Positions 42,952-51,683 are shown, counted from the first letter of the stretch. The stretch: DNA of 64,000 bases from Acidisoma sp. PAMC 29798 (GCF_030252425.1 NZ_CP126994.1:2232001-2296000), one strand, 5' to 3'. Made by a program: numbers and translations. The notes: a model not told the origin generated them from the sequence alone.

Positions 42952-43799
42952 TCAAATCGGTTCCATTGCGTTACAGGCGTCTATCAAGCGGCGCGGGCCT
43001 TTACCTCGCCGTCGCGGCCTATGTCGTCTTCGCGCTGTTTCCGATATTCTGGACACTCAAGATTTCGGTGACGCCGACAGCGCTACTCTATACGCAAGGC
43101 GCGACGATCTGGCCCGCTCGGACCACGTTCCACAACTATGTCGCGGTGCTTCTGACCACGGACTTTCCGCGTTTCTTTCTCAACAGCATCCTGGTCTCGG
43201 GCGCGACCTCGCTGATTGTGACCGTGCTCGCGTCTGCCGCAGGCTACGCCCTGTCGCGCTTTCGCTTTCGCGGCAAACAGGCGGTGGCCTTTCTCCTCCT
43301 GCTAACCCAGACCTTTCCTTTGGTCATGGTCATCCCGCCCATTTACCGCATCATGGGCAGCCTGCATCTCACCAATAGTCTCGGCGGACTCGTGATCATC
43401 TATGTCGCCTTCAATATCCCCTTCGCGACCTTCCTCATGCAGACCTTCTGCGACGGCGTGCCGCGTGATCTGGAGGATGCCGTGCTAATAGACGGCGGCA
43501 CACGCTTGCAGGCTTTGACGCGCGTTATCCTGCCGCTCACTTTGCCAGGTATGATGGCGACGATCGGGTTCGTGTTTACGGCGGCCTGGAGCGAACTCCT
43601 TTTTGCGCTGATGCTGATCGACGATCCCAGCCGCATGACCTTTGCCGTCGGGCTGCTCTCCTTCATCGGCAAATTCGACGTCGATTGGGGGCAGATGATG
43701 GCGGCCTCCATGCTGGGACTTGTGCCGGCCTGCCTCTTCTTCCTGCTGCTTCAGCGATACCTTGTCGAGGGATTGAGCGCGGGCGCGGTCAAGGGGTGA
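42948..43799 (+). CDS. ABC importer permease 2 (MalG/UgpE type)
   Basis: 283 residues, about six helices. EAA loop DLEDAVLIDGGTRLQALTRV near residue 178 (variant EDAxxIDG). Start ATG 42948 inside the permease 1 stop; a longer open frame from 42108 is a shadow of permease 1. No ATPase gene follows: 89 bp downstream an IS6 scar begins, so the cluster is missing its energy subunit here. Confidence 0.9.
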   Translation: MIKSVPLRYRRLSSGAGLYLAVAAYVVFALFPIFWTLKISVTPTALLYTQGATIWPARTTFHNYVAVLLTTDFPRFFLNSILVSGATSLIVTVLASAAGYALSRFRFRGKQAVAFLLLLTQTFPLVMVIPPIYRIMGSLHLTNSLGGLVIIYVAFNIPFATFLMQTFCDGVPRDLEDAVLIDGGTRLQALTRVILPLTLPGMMATIGFVFTAAWSELLFALMLIDDPSRMTFAVGLLSFIGKFDVDWGQMMAASMLGLVPACLFFLLLQRYLVEGLSAGAVKG

Positions 43800-43887
43800 T
43801 ACCGCCCTTGCCACCGCATCGCACAGGCCTTTCTGAGCATAATTTTCGTGCCTGTAAATGTTTCCGAGCAAATGGTAAATAAAGGCG

Positions 43888-44134
43888 GTGGCGCGCACCA
43901 AAAGCCGTAGTTCGGAGGAGAACCATGACGCTGCCGAGCGTTTCTGCCGAGAACACGGGGAACTCCGCAATCTTCTTCGCCCCCGTCGGCGTCACAACCA
44001 GATCGTCTCCGCCTCTCTGCGCCGCGCCCGCTTCGCCAAGGCAACAAGCATTGCGCTCAACATCATGCAGAACGCGTAAATCCCGACGTGCCCCTTGCCA
44101 AAGACAAGATCCCTGGCGCGAGAGCTGACAGAAC
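43888..44134 (+). pseudogene. 3' end of an IS6 element (second copy of the 32248 element)
   Basis: Codes for AAERFCREHGELRNLLRPRR, RHNQIVSASLRRARFAKATS, IALNIMQNA and ends GAGCTGACAGAACC at 44134, matching the 32248 end. Only the last ~190 bp of coding sequence and the terminal repeat remain. It lies between permease 2 and the next transporter, stopping 3 bp before the stop of the gene at 44138. Confidence 0.82.
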
Positions 44135-44137
44135 CCT

Positions 44138-44977
44138 TTAGGTGCTCTGCTGCTTCGCCCGGCTCACGATCTGGGTGGGGCTGACAAAGCGAAGCGCGAT
44201 CAGCAGCCAGATGAGCGTGGTCACCATATAGACCACGGCCATGACGTCCACCTCCTGCCCGGCGCGAACGCCCGAGGCGAAGACGGCGTAATAGAGCGCC
44301 ACCACCAGCGTCTGGCTGGTCGGCCCCGAGGTCAGAAAGGTCAGCTCGAACATCGCGATGGTGCGTACCAGCACCAGCAGCAGCGCGGCCAGCACGCCGG
44401 GCAGCAGCAAGGGCGCCAGGATGCGCAGGAACAGGCTGGTGGTGGAGGCGCCGAAGACCCGCGCCGCCGCCTCGATCCGCGGATCGATCTGCTCGATGAA
44501 GGGGATCATCACCAGGATCACGAAGGGAATCGCCGGCACCAGATTGGCGAGGATCACACCCGCCAGGGTGCCGCCGAGGCCGACGCGGTAGAGCAGCGTC
44601 GCGAGTGGAATGCCATAGGTCAGTGGCGGCACCAGCAGCGGCATCAGAAAGACCAGCATCGCGGCGCGCTTGCCGGGAAACTCCCGCCGCGCCATCGCAT
44701 AGGCGGCGGTGACACCCAGCAGGCCGGAGATCAGGACCACGGCGCCCACGACCTCGAAAGTCGCGACCAGGATATCGGTGAGCTGAAACTCATCCCAGGC
44801 ATCGCTATACCAATGCGTGGTGAAACCGGCCGGCAGCCAGGTGCCGAACCAGCGCGTGGAGAAGGAGTCCACCACCACGACGGCGATCAGCGCCAGCAGG
44901 TTGAGGATGAAGACCACCACCACGGCCCAGACCGCCATGCGCCATAGTCGGCCGCCGAGGCCATTGTCGCGGATCAT
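44138..44977 (-). CDS. ABC importer permease (PotC type) of the uronate cluster
   Basis: 279 residues, six predicted helices; first VWAVVVVFILNLLALIAVVV. EAA loop QIDPRIEAAARVFGASTTSL near residue 175. Pairs with the PotB-type permease by ATGA overlap. The last gene of the minus-strand operon; its stop is 3 bp from the IS6 end. Confidence 0.9.
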   Translation of the reverse strand: MIRDNGLGGRLWRMAVWAVVVVFILNLLALIAVVVVDSFSTRWFGTWLPAGFTTHWYSDAWDEFQLTDILVATFEVVGAVVLISGLLGVTAAYAMARREFPGKRAAMLVFLMPLLVPPLTYGIPLATLLYRVGLGGTLAGVILANLVPAIPFVILVMIPFIEQIDPRIEAAARVFGASTTSLFLRILAPLLLPGVLAALLLVLVRTIAMFELTFLTSGPTSQTLVVALYYAVFASGVRAGQEVDVMAVVYMVTTLIWLLIALRFVSPTQIVSRAKQQST

Positions 44978-45852
44978 CCTTTCGTCCCCCCGACGGGGCC
45001 ACGATAAAACAGGCTGCGGCTGGCGAGGACCGCGACCACGATCACCAATTGCACCGCGCCCATGATCATCGCGATCGCCGAGCCGAGGGAATAATCGTAG
45101 CGCTCGAAGGCCGCCTGATAGGCGGCGATCGAGATCACATGCGTGCTGCCCGCAGGTGCGCCGAGCAGAACGGCCGAAGGGAAGACCGCGAAGGCCTGGA
45201 CGAAGGACAGGCAGAAGGTGACGGCCAGACCCGGCGCCAGCAGCGGCAGGAAAATGCGCATGAAGCGCGCCCGCGCCCCGCCCCCCAGCGTCGCCGCCGC
45301 ATGTTCCAGCGCCGGGTCGATACCACTGACATAGGAGAGGGTGAGCAGGAAGGTGAAGGGAAACCCGGTGAGCAGCAGGGAGGCGAAGACGCCCCAGTAA
45401 TTATTGGTCAGCACGATCGGATGGGCGGTGAGGTGCAGCAGCATCAGCCCGCGATTGAACCAGCCGCGCGGCCCGAGATAGGTGAGCAGCCCCTGCGCCA
45501 CCAGCACGGTGCCGAGCGTCATCGGCAGCAGCAGGATCGTCGTCAGCCAGCGCTGCCGGCGCATCAGCCGCACCCGGAAGGCGACCGGCACGGCGATGAG
45601 GAGAGTGAGCAGCGTCGTCGGCAGGGCGAGCTTGAGGGTGTTCCAGATGGTTTCGCGCAGGAAAGGATCGGCGAAGAATGTCTGGTAATTGGCATAGAAG
45701 CGGCCAGCCTTGGGCGCGAGCGAGACCGCGAGCCCGAAGGCGAAGGGGTAGACGAACAGGGCCACCAGCGCGAGCAGCGCCGGCAGCACGAGAAGCGTGA
45801 TGCCATCGACCCCGCGTGCCGCGAGGCGAAGACGAAACGCCGTCCCCGTCAT
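44974..45852 (-). CDS. ABC importer permease (PotB type) of the uronate cluster
   Basis: 292 residues with six helices. EAA-like loop SGIDPALEHAAATLGGGARA near residue 180, then RFMRIFLPLLAPGLAVTFCL. It overlaps the ATPase gene by 4 nt at its start and the PotC-type gene by 4 nt at its end, so translation is coupled across the operon. Confidence 0.9.
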   Translation of the reverse strand: MTGTAFRLRLAARGVDGITLLVLPALLALVALFVYPFAFGLAVSLAPKAGRFYANYQTFFADPFLRETIWNTLKLALPTTLLTLLIAVPVAFRVRLMRRQRWLTTILLLPMTLGTVLVAQGLLTYLGPRGWFNRGLMLLHLTAHPIVLTNNYWGVFASLLLTGFPFTFLLTLSYVSGIDPALEHAAATLGGGARARFMRIFLPLLAPGLAVTFCLSFVQAFAVFPSAVLLGAPAGSTHVISIAAYQAAFERYDYSLGSAIAMIMGAVQLVIVVAVLASRSLFYRGPVGGTKG

Positions 45853-46904
45853 GCGGCAGTCTCATCGAAAACCAGGATCTGATGCGGCAAGGCGCCGAGC
45901 GCCACGGGCTGCCCCGGGGCGACGCGCGTATCGCTGCGAAAGAAGACATCGGTTCCGTCGGCTGTGGTCGCGGTGCCGAAGAACGCGCGGCCACGGTATT
46001 CGATGATCTTGACCGTTGCGGGCAGGCCCTTCGCCACCACCACGAAATCCTCCGGCCGCACCATCAATGTCAGGGTCTGGCCAGGCACCACCGGATGGCG
46101 CGACAGCACTTCGATCCGGCCACCGGCGGCCTCCACACTCACGCGCCCATCCTGAACCGCGACCGCGCGGCCGGTGATGCGCGTGCGAAACCCCATGAAC
46201 TCGGCAACGTCGCCATGCAGCGGGCGCTCATAGAGATCCTCGGGCGAGCCGGTCTGGCGGATCAACCCCTCCCGCATCACCACCACGCGGTCGGCCATGG
46301 ACAGCGCCTCATCCTGGTCGTGGGTGACATAGATGGTGGTCGAGCCGATGGCCTCATGGATGCGGCGGATTTCGGCCCGCATCTCCAGCCGCAGCTTGGC
46401 GTCGAGGTTGGAGAGCGGCTCATCCATCAGCACCACGGGTGGCCGCACCACCACCGCGCGGGCAATCGCCACACGCTGCTGCTGGCCGCCCGACATCTGG
46501 CCGGGCAGTTTCTCGGCCTGGGCATCGAGGCGCACGAGGGCCAGCGCCTCATCGATCCGGATGGCGGCCTCGCCCTTCGGCACTTTCCGCATCGCGAGGC
46601 CGAAGCCGATGTTCTTCCGCGCACTCATATGCGGAAACAGCGCGTAGCTCTGGAACACCATGCCGAAGCCACGCTCTTCCGGCGGCAGCTGGTCGATGCG
46701 ACGGTCGCCGAGCTGGATGCTGCCGGCGGTCAGCGGCATCAGCCCGGCGATGCAGTTGAGCGCCGTGGTCTTGCCGCAGCCGGAAGGACCGAGGAGCGCG
46801 AGGAACTCGCCCGGCTCGATCGCGAGATCGATGCCCCGGAGCGCGGCATAGCCGCCGAAATCCCGCCGCAAACCGTCGAGCCGGAGCGTGCCGACGCCGG
46901 CCAT
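45849..46904 (-). CDS. ABC importer ATP-binding protein (PotA/FbpC type)
   Basis: 351 residues. Walker A GPSGCGKTTALN near residue 40, Q-loop FQSYALFPHMSARKNIGFGL, signature MSGGQQQRVAIARA, Walker B PPVVLMDEPLSNLD, H-loop YVTHDQDEALSMADRV. The C-terminal TOBE domain (from about residue 245, e.g. VMVRPEDFVVVAKGLPATVK) marks the polyamine/iron/phosphonate/sugar ATPase group. The ATG directly follows the binding-protein stop (TAG-ATG). It is also the only complete single-cassette ATPase near the 40.7-43.8 kb importer, so it could in principle serve both. Confidence 0.93.
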   Translation of the reverse strand: MAGVGTLRLDGLRRDFGGYAALRGIDLAIEPGEFLALLGPSGCGKTTALNCIAGLMPLTAGSIQLGDRRIDQLPPEERGFGMVFQSYALFPHMSARKNIGFGLAMRKVPKGEAAIRIDEALALVRLDAQAEKLPGQMSGGQQQRVAIARAVVVRPPVVLMDEPLSNLDAKLRLEMRAEIRRIHEAIGSTTIYVTHDQDEALSMADRVVVMREGLIRQTGSPEDLYERPLHGDVAEFMGFRTRITGRAVAVQDGRVSVEAAGGRIEVLSRHPVVPGQTLTLMVRPEDFVVVAKGLPATVKIIEYRGRAFFGTATTADGTDVFFRSDTRVAPGQPVALGALPHQILVFDETAA

Positions 46905-48077
46905 CTAGCCTTTGCCCGCGCCGATGCGCTGATCCCACAACTGAAAGGCCGTGACCATGTGCTCCGCGTCCAGCGGCACGTCCATCGGATTGCTCGCGAT
47001 CCAGGAGTCATACTCCGGTCGTCCGAAGGTCTTGATGGCGTCTTGCGACTCCGCAGGTGCCATGGCGAGGGTGACGCCGGCGACCGCCGGGCCGGGATAG
47101 AAATAGCCCTGATCATAGGCATAGGCCTGCTGCGTCTTGCCCAGCATGAAGCCCATGAGGTTGATCAGCACATCCCGCTTTTCGTCCGACACGCCTTTGG
47201 GAATCACCATGTAATGGGCGTCGGTCACCCAGTGGAATCCCTTCAGCGCCGCAATTTTGGCCTCCGCCGGCACGATCCCGAGGGCGCGGGGATTGATGTC
47301 CCATCCTGTGGTGGAGACGATGATGTCGCGCGTGCCGTCGCTCAGCTCCTTCATGGTCTGGGACGTGCCGCCCGGATAATATTCGATGTTCTCGCCCAGG
47401 GCCTTGAGATAGCTCCAGGTCTTTTCCCAGCCTTTGACCGGGTCGCGCGGATCGCTGTCGCCCAGAAGATAGGGCAGGCCCATCAGCCAGGTGCGGCCCG
47501 GCCCCGAATTGGCGGGGCGCGCATACATGAACTTGTTCTTGTTCTGCCCCGTCCAATCCAGCAAGTCCTGCGTCGTGGCCGGCGGTGTCTTGACCGCATC
47601 GGGCGTATATTCCAGCAAAGGACCGGAGGGATAATAGCTGACGACGACCCCGTGATTCTTCGCAATCGCCTGCATCTTCCAGGCCTGCGGCAAAAGGATG
47701 GCCTGCAGATTGGGAAGTTCACCCAGATAAGGCGTCAGATCCATCCAGATGTCCTGGCCGATGCCGGCGGACAGCGCATCCGTGCCGGTGAGCACCAGAT
47801 CGATATCCATCTGTCCTGCCTGCTGCTGCGCCTTGATCTTGGCAGGAAGTTCCGGCGCCGGCGCCTTGGTGAAAACGAAGCGGGATACGGCGCCCGGCCG
47901 CGCGCTGCGATAGGACTGGAAGGCCTTCTGCGTCAAAGCCAGATTGCCCGCGACATCGACGATGGTGATCGTCACGGGGCTTTTCGGGAGCGGCAAGGCC
48001 GCCCTGGCTTTTCCCGACAAAGCCGCCGCAACCGCGACCCCGCCAAGCCCGCCGAGAATGTCTCTCCGATAGACCAT
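46905..48077 (-). CDS. ABC importer substrate-binding protein, probable Tat substrate
   Basis: 390 residues, AGGAGG upstream. N-terminus MVYRRDILGGLGGVAVAAAL has a twin-arginine start followed by a weak hydrophobic stretch ending near KARA-AL, so Tat export of a folded protein is likely. The mature part is a family 1/PotD-like binding protein (APAPELPAKIKAQQQAGQMD, YLGELPNLQAILLPQAW, EYDSWIASNPMDVPLDAEHM). The ligand is unknown; clustering with uxaC points to a uronic acid or uronate-containing compound, although this transporter class is better known for polyamines, iron or phosphonates. Confidence 0.85.
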   Translation of the reverse strand: MVYRRDILGGLGGVAVAAALSGKARAALPLPKSPVTITIVDVAGNLALTQKAFQSYRSARPGAVSRFVFTKAPAPELPAKIKAQQQAGQMDIDLVLTGTDALSAGIGQDIWMDLTPYLGELPNLQAILLPQAWKMQAIAKNHGVVVSYYPSGPLLEYTPDAVKTPPATTQDLLDWTGQNKNKFMYARPANSGPGRTWLMGLPYLLGDSDPRDPVKGWEKTWSYLKALGENIEYYPGGTSQTMKELSDGTRDIIVSTTGWDINPRALGIVPAEAKIAALKGFHWVTDAHYMVIPKGVSDEKRDVLINLMGFMLGKTQQAYAYDQGYFYPGPAVAGVTLAMAPAESQDAIKTFGRPEYDSWIASNPMDVPLDAEHMVTAFQLWDQRIGAGKG

Positions 48078-48142
48078 GCTGCGTTCCTCCTGGTTTCTGC
48101 CGTTCCGGCCACGCGCCTTGGCGGCGTCTTGTTCATCGACAG

Positions 48143-49543
48143 TCAGAGTTTGTAGGCGGTCTTCACCAAGCGATAGGCGAGGTCGTGGGCGATCTCATGC
48201 GCCTCCTCCTCCTCCAGCCGATGGTCGGCGACGAGGCGGGCGAGGAAGGCGCAGTCGCAGCGCCGCGCCATGTCGTGGCGCGCGGGAATGGACAAATAGG
48301 CGCGCGTATCGTCGTTGAAGCCCACAGTATTCGCGAATCCCGCTGTCTCCGTCGTGAACTCCCGGAAACGCCTCATGCCTTCGGGGCTGTCGAAGAACCA
48401 CCAGGGCGGCCCCAGGCGAAGGGCCGGGTAATGCCCGGCCAGCGGCGCCAATTCGCGGCCGTAGCTGGTCTCGTCCAGCGTGAACAGAATGAGGGTCAGG
48501 CGCCGATCATTGCCGACGGCATCGAGCAGCGGTTTCAGCGCATGCACGTAATCCGTCGCGGTTGGAATATCCGCGCCCATGTCGGTGCCGAAGCGCGCGA
48601 AAAGCTGCGGATTGTGATTGCGATAGGAACCGGGATGGATCTGCATCACCAGCCCATCCTCCGTGCTCATCCGCGCGATCTCGGTCAGCATCTGGGCGCG
48701 AAACAGCTCCGCCTCGGCCGGGGTTGCGCCGCCGCGTGCCACCGTGTCGTACAGCCGCACAGCGTCGGCGTGGCCGATATCGGCGGTGGCCGCCGTCGGG
48801 TGCCCATGGTCGGTCGCGGTTGCGCCCAGGGTCTTGAACACGCCACGACGGATCCGATGGGCGTCCAGATAGCCATCCCAGGTCATGGGCGTGGCGGTGA
48901 CGCTGGCAAGGAGCGCGAGATTATCCAGGAAGCCCGCGCGCTCGGGATCGACGACGAAGTCCGGCCGGTAGGCCGGGATCACCCGCCCCGACCAGCCCGA
49001 GGTTTTGATGGCGCGATGCGCGGCCAGATCGCTGAGGGCGCCGTCCGTGGTGGCGATGACCTCGATATTGAAGGCGTCATACAGGGCGCGCGGGCGAAAT
49101 TCCGGTCGCGGCAAGCAGTCCGCGATGCGATCGTACAGTCGATCGGCATTCGCCTCGTCCAGGCGCTCGGTGACGCCAAAGATATCCTCAAGCGCCTGTT
49201 CGAACCACAGCCGCGTCGGCGTGCCGCGAAACAGCGGGAAGTGCTGTGCGAAGACCCGCCATACGGCCCGGCTATCGGCCTCGGTTGGGCCATCATCCTG
49301 CCGCGCGATGCCCAGCGCCTCCAGTGACACCCCCTGGGAATAAAGCATGCGGGTGACGTAATGGTCGGGCTTGACGAAGAGCGTCGCCGGATCGCCGAAA
49401 GGGGTATCCTCCGCATACCAGCGCGGGTCGGTATGCCCATGGGGCGAAAGGATTGGGAGTTTGGCCACACCGTCATACAGCCGCCGCGCGATAGCGCGGG
49501 CCTCGGCCTCGATCGGAAAGAGCCTGTCAGGATGAAGAGCCAT
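48143..49543 (-). CDS. uxaC: glucuronate isomerase
   Basis: 466 residues, normal length. Metal-binding ILSPHGHTDPRWYAED near residue 33, ATTDGALSDL, VMQIHPGSYRNHNPQLF with MGADIPTATDYVHALKPLL, and FNDDTRAYLSIPARHDMARR near the end. UxaC converts D-glucuronate to D-fructuronate and D-galacturonate to D-tagaturonate, the first cytosolic step of hexuronate breakdown. The later enzymes (UxuB/UxaB, UxuA/UxaA, KdgK) are not in the window. It is first in an operon with the importer (66-bp gap). GGGAG lies just before the ATG. Confidence 0.94.
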   Translation of the reverse strand: MALHPDRLFPIEAEARAIARRLYDGVAKLPILSPHGHTDPRWYAEDTPFGDPATLFVKPDHYVTRMLYSQGVSLEALGIARQDDGPTEADSRAVWRVFAQHFPLFRGTPTRLWFEQALEDIFGVTERLDEANADRLYDRIADCLPRPEFRPRALYDAFNIEVIATTDGALSDLAAHRAIKTSGWSGRVIPAYRPDFVVDPERAGFLDNLALLASVTATPMTWDGYLDAHRIRRGVFKTLGATATDHGHPTAATADIGHADAVRLYDTVARGGATPAEAELFRAQMLTEIARMSTEDGLVMQIHPGSYRNHNPQLFARFGTDMGADIPTATDYVHALKPLLDAVGNDRRLTLILFTLDETSYGRELAPLAGHYPALRLGPPWWFFDSPEGMRRFREFTTETAGFANTVGFNDDTRAYLSIPARHDMARRCDCAFLARLVADHRLEEEEAHEIAHDLAYRLVKTAYKL

Positions 49544-49592
49544 GATGCTCCCGGTTGGGATCGTCTCTTATGCGCTTGCCGCACCGTGAAAC

Positions 49593-49610
49593 TGATATAT
49601 TAATATGTCA
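49593..49610. promoter_or_regulatory. palindromic candidate operator for the uxaC-linked GntR regulator
   Basis: TGATATATTAATATGTCA reads the same on both strands except at two positions. It is AT-rich in a GC-rich setting, lies between divergent uxaC and gntR, and covers the gntR ATG at 49605. Size and symmetry fit a GntR operator controlling both genes. Confidence 0.55.
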
Positions 49611-50324
49611 AGCATGGAGATTCCCCGCAGCATGGAAGCCGGAGCCCTGGGCGATATCGAACGCGTGGCGCGCGTCACCACGGCGACCGCCATCTACAAG
49701 CAATTGCGTGGGGCAATCGTGGGGATGGAGTTGCTGCCGGGCACCCCGCTTCAGGACAAGGTCCTGTCCGCGCGCTTCGCGGTCAGCCGCACGCCGGTGC
49801 GGGAGGCGTTGATTCGCCTGGGCGAGGATGGGCTGGTGGATATCTTTCCCCAGTCTGGCACCTTCGTGTCCCGCATCGACGGCGCCGCCGTGCCCGAGGC
49901 GCTGGTGATCCGTCAGGCGCTGGAAGGCGTCACCGCGTCACGCTTGGCGGAAAACGCGAACCCGGCCGCCCTCGCGCGGCTGGACGCGGTGATCGGCGAC
50001 CAGATCTTCGTCGCCCATCGCGGCGATACAGCGGCCTTCCATCAGGCGGATGAAGTCTTCCATGAAACCATCGCCGCCCTGTCGGGCCTCCCCGGCATCT
50101 GGCGCCTGCTCAGGCAGGTCAAGGTGCAGATCGACCGCACCCGCCGGCTGACCCTGCCCGTCCCTGGGCGAATGCTCCAGGTCGTGGAGGAGCATCGCAC
50201 GATCCGTGATGTCATCGCCCTGCGCGATCCCAAGGCAGCGCAGGATGCCATGACGCGGCACCTCAGCGCCGTTCTGCCCGATCTCCAACGGCTGCGAGGG
50301 GCGCATCCCGACTACTTCGTCTGA
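49605..50324 (+). CDS. GntR-family regulator of the uronate cluster
   Basis: 239 residues from ATG 49605; ATGs at 49614 and 49632 are alternatives because no clear ribosome site precedes the first. Winged helix: TAIYKQLRGAIVGMELLPGT, PLQDKVLSARFAVSRTPVRE, ALIRLGEDGLVDIFPQSGTF. FCD ligand domain with FHQADEVFHETIAALSGLPG and VVEEHRTIRDVIALRD. Divergent from uxaC with the palindrome between them, so it is probably a uronate-responsive repressor like UxuR/ExuR. Confidence 0.88.
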   Translation: MSSMEIPRSMEAGALGDIERVARVTTATAIYKQLRGAIVGMELLPGTPLQDKVLSARFAVSRTPVREALIRLGEDGLVDIFPQSGTFVSRIDGAAVPEALVIRQALEGVTASRLAENANPAALARLDAVIGDQIFVAHRGDTAAFHQADEVFHETIAALSGLPGIWRLLRQVKVQIDRTRRLTLPVPGRMLQVVEEHRTIRDVIALRDPKAAQDAMTRHLSAVLPDLQRLRGAHPDYFV

Positions 50325-50413
50325 GCGGGCTACCTCGATACGGTTCGGTCACAAATGGCACGCCGTTTGCGTCGTGTCCTGGGCAACGCGGCACGACCGG
50401 GGATGGAGTGGAC

Positions 50414-50743
50414 ATGGAATCGGCTTCCTCGAATGTCGAACTCGTCTCGGTCACGAAGCGCTACGGCACCACGGCGGCGGTCTCGGACATTTCGCTGCGC
50501 ATTCCCAAAGGCTCCTACTGCTGCCTGCTCGGGCCATCGGGCTGCGGCAAGACCAGCACGCTGCGGATGAGCGCGGGGCATGAGGCGATCAGCGAAGTCG
50601 ACGTCATCATCGGCGGCGTCAATGTCGGTGACCTGCTTCCGGTGAATAGTGTAACGCCCTGGACCGTTTATCCCCCCAAACCCACCTCGAAACGTCGTTT
50701 TCCCTGGTACCCGCCTGCCAAATGCGTTACACTTCTCCCGTGA
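50414..50743 (+). pseudogene. N-terminal fragment of an ABC transporter ATPase
   Basis: Starts MESASSNVELVSVTKRYGTT with GGAG upstream and has Walker A CLLGPSGCGKTSTLRM, but the expected Q-loop, signature and Walker B are missing. Similarity ends around VDVIIGGVNVGDLLPVN (about 50640). After that the frame runs through an 86-bp inverted-repeat-bounded segment into unrelated sequence and stops at 50743. It looks like the 5' end of a second PotA-like gene cut off by an insertion or deletion. Confidence 0.8.
50648..50733. repeat. 86-bp segment bounded by 10-bp perfect inverted repeats
   Basis: AGTGTAACGC (50648-50657) and its exact complement GCGTTACACT (50724-50733) flank a short non-coding stretch exactly where the ATPase homology stops. 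It could be a small non-autonomous element or paired recombination sites. Confidence 0.45.
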
Positions 50744-50745
50744 CT

Positions 50746-51036
50746 ATGCCCCAACAGCCGAAATTACCGCGGCCGACCCCCATCCAGCTCGCGCTCTTCG
50801 CGGAGGAAGCCGCCCTCGTCCGCATCCAACCCGAGCGGAACATGCAACGGTTCTACCGCATGGAGGTTTCCCGCGATCTTTTCGGCCGGGCTGTGCTGGT
50901 CCGCCATTGGGGGCGGCTTGGCACGCGCGGTCGCCAACGCCTCGACCCCTATCCCGATCCTGGCGCCGCCATCAACGCCTTGGCTGCGATCCTGCGGGCC
51001 AAGCGCCGTCGCGGCTACCAGGATCGTCGGTCATGA
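50746..51036 (+). CDS. small WGR-domain protein
   Basis: 96 residues. After a Pro-rich start the whole protein is one WGR domain: VRIQPERNMQRFYRMEVSRD, LFGRAVLVRHWGRLGTRGRQ with the signature W-G-R, and a basic tail (RAKRRRGYQ). WGR domains bind nucleic acid in PARPs and bacterial MolR-like regulators. Stand-alone versions are common in alphaproteobacterial accessory DNA and their role is unknown. ATG 50746 is preferred; an ATG at 50722 lies in the inverted repeat. Confidence 0.82.
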   Translation: MPQQPKLPRPTPIQLALFAEEAALVRIQPERNMQRFYRMEVSRDLFGRAVLVRHWGRLGTRGRQRLDPYPDPGAAINALAAILRAKRRRGYQDRRS

Positions 51037-51683
51037 CCCCCAAGCCGATCCTGCCCAAGACCCTTTAAGCGAAGAACCCGGCGGGTAGTGCACCCTAGCC
51101 GTTGGGTACTGAGGGCCTTTTGGAAATCGTATGTTGGGCTTAGCTTCGTCAAGCCAGCGTTTTAAGCACCGCGATGTACTAAATGTGGGTGCCGCGAGCA
51201 CGCGATCACTTGATCTAGGCGGTCTCACGAACTTTGCAGTCTCGGAGCGCATGAAAGCAAGCGAAGGCCGTCTTCGTTTGGTTGAGATGCTCCATATCGA
51301 GCCCAATCAGATCCGAGCGGCGCGAGGCGCGCCAGCGAAACAGATGCCGAAGAGTCCCCGACCGCGAACGCCGGCCGTATCGTCGTTGCAGCGCCGAAGC
51401 ACGCGCTGGGCATCCGCCGTGATGATCTGGCTATGGAACGGCGTAGGGGGCGCACCATCAGTGCTGTCAACGCCGTTTAAGATTCCTCAAAAGTGCCGAA
51501 GTAAATTCTCCAGTTTTGCCGGCTCGGCGTCTGCGCCCGCACTCATATGGAAAGGCTCGACGGTGATGGCTAAGCCACGGGTCGTATTTTGACAGTAGCT
51601 TGCCCATCGACATCTCTAAAGACAACACGCGATAATGACGCTTATCGCGTATTGACGGTCCCGACGTCACTTGTGACGCCTCA
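51037..51683. other. 650-bp gap, no confident gene
   Basis: A plus-strand frame (51131-51592, 153 codons) has a helix-turn-helix-like beginning of the type MxxPNQIRAAR and then no sensible continuation; a frameshifted regulator remnant is possible but unproven. Confidence 0.4.

Noticed and set aside
42108-43799. 563-codon frame apparently fusing a new N-terminus to permease 2
   Set aside because: The first 280 codons are permease 1 read in the wrong frame. Permease 2 has its own ATG at 42948 in the usual ATGA overlap.
45816-48155. 779-codon plus-strand open frame
   Set aside because: It is antisense to a clear ATPase and binding-protein operon. Its product is a His/Arg/Asp-rich mixture with no domains, a typical shadow frame in GC-rich DNA.
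51131-51592. 153-codon plus-strand ORF as a transcription regulator
   Set aside because: Only a short PNQIRAAR-like stretch suggests an HTH; the continuation does not form one in any frame.
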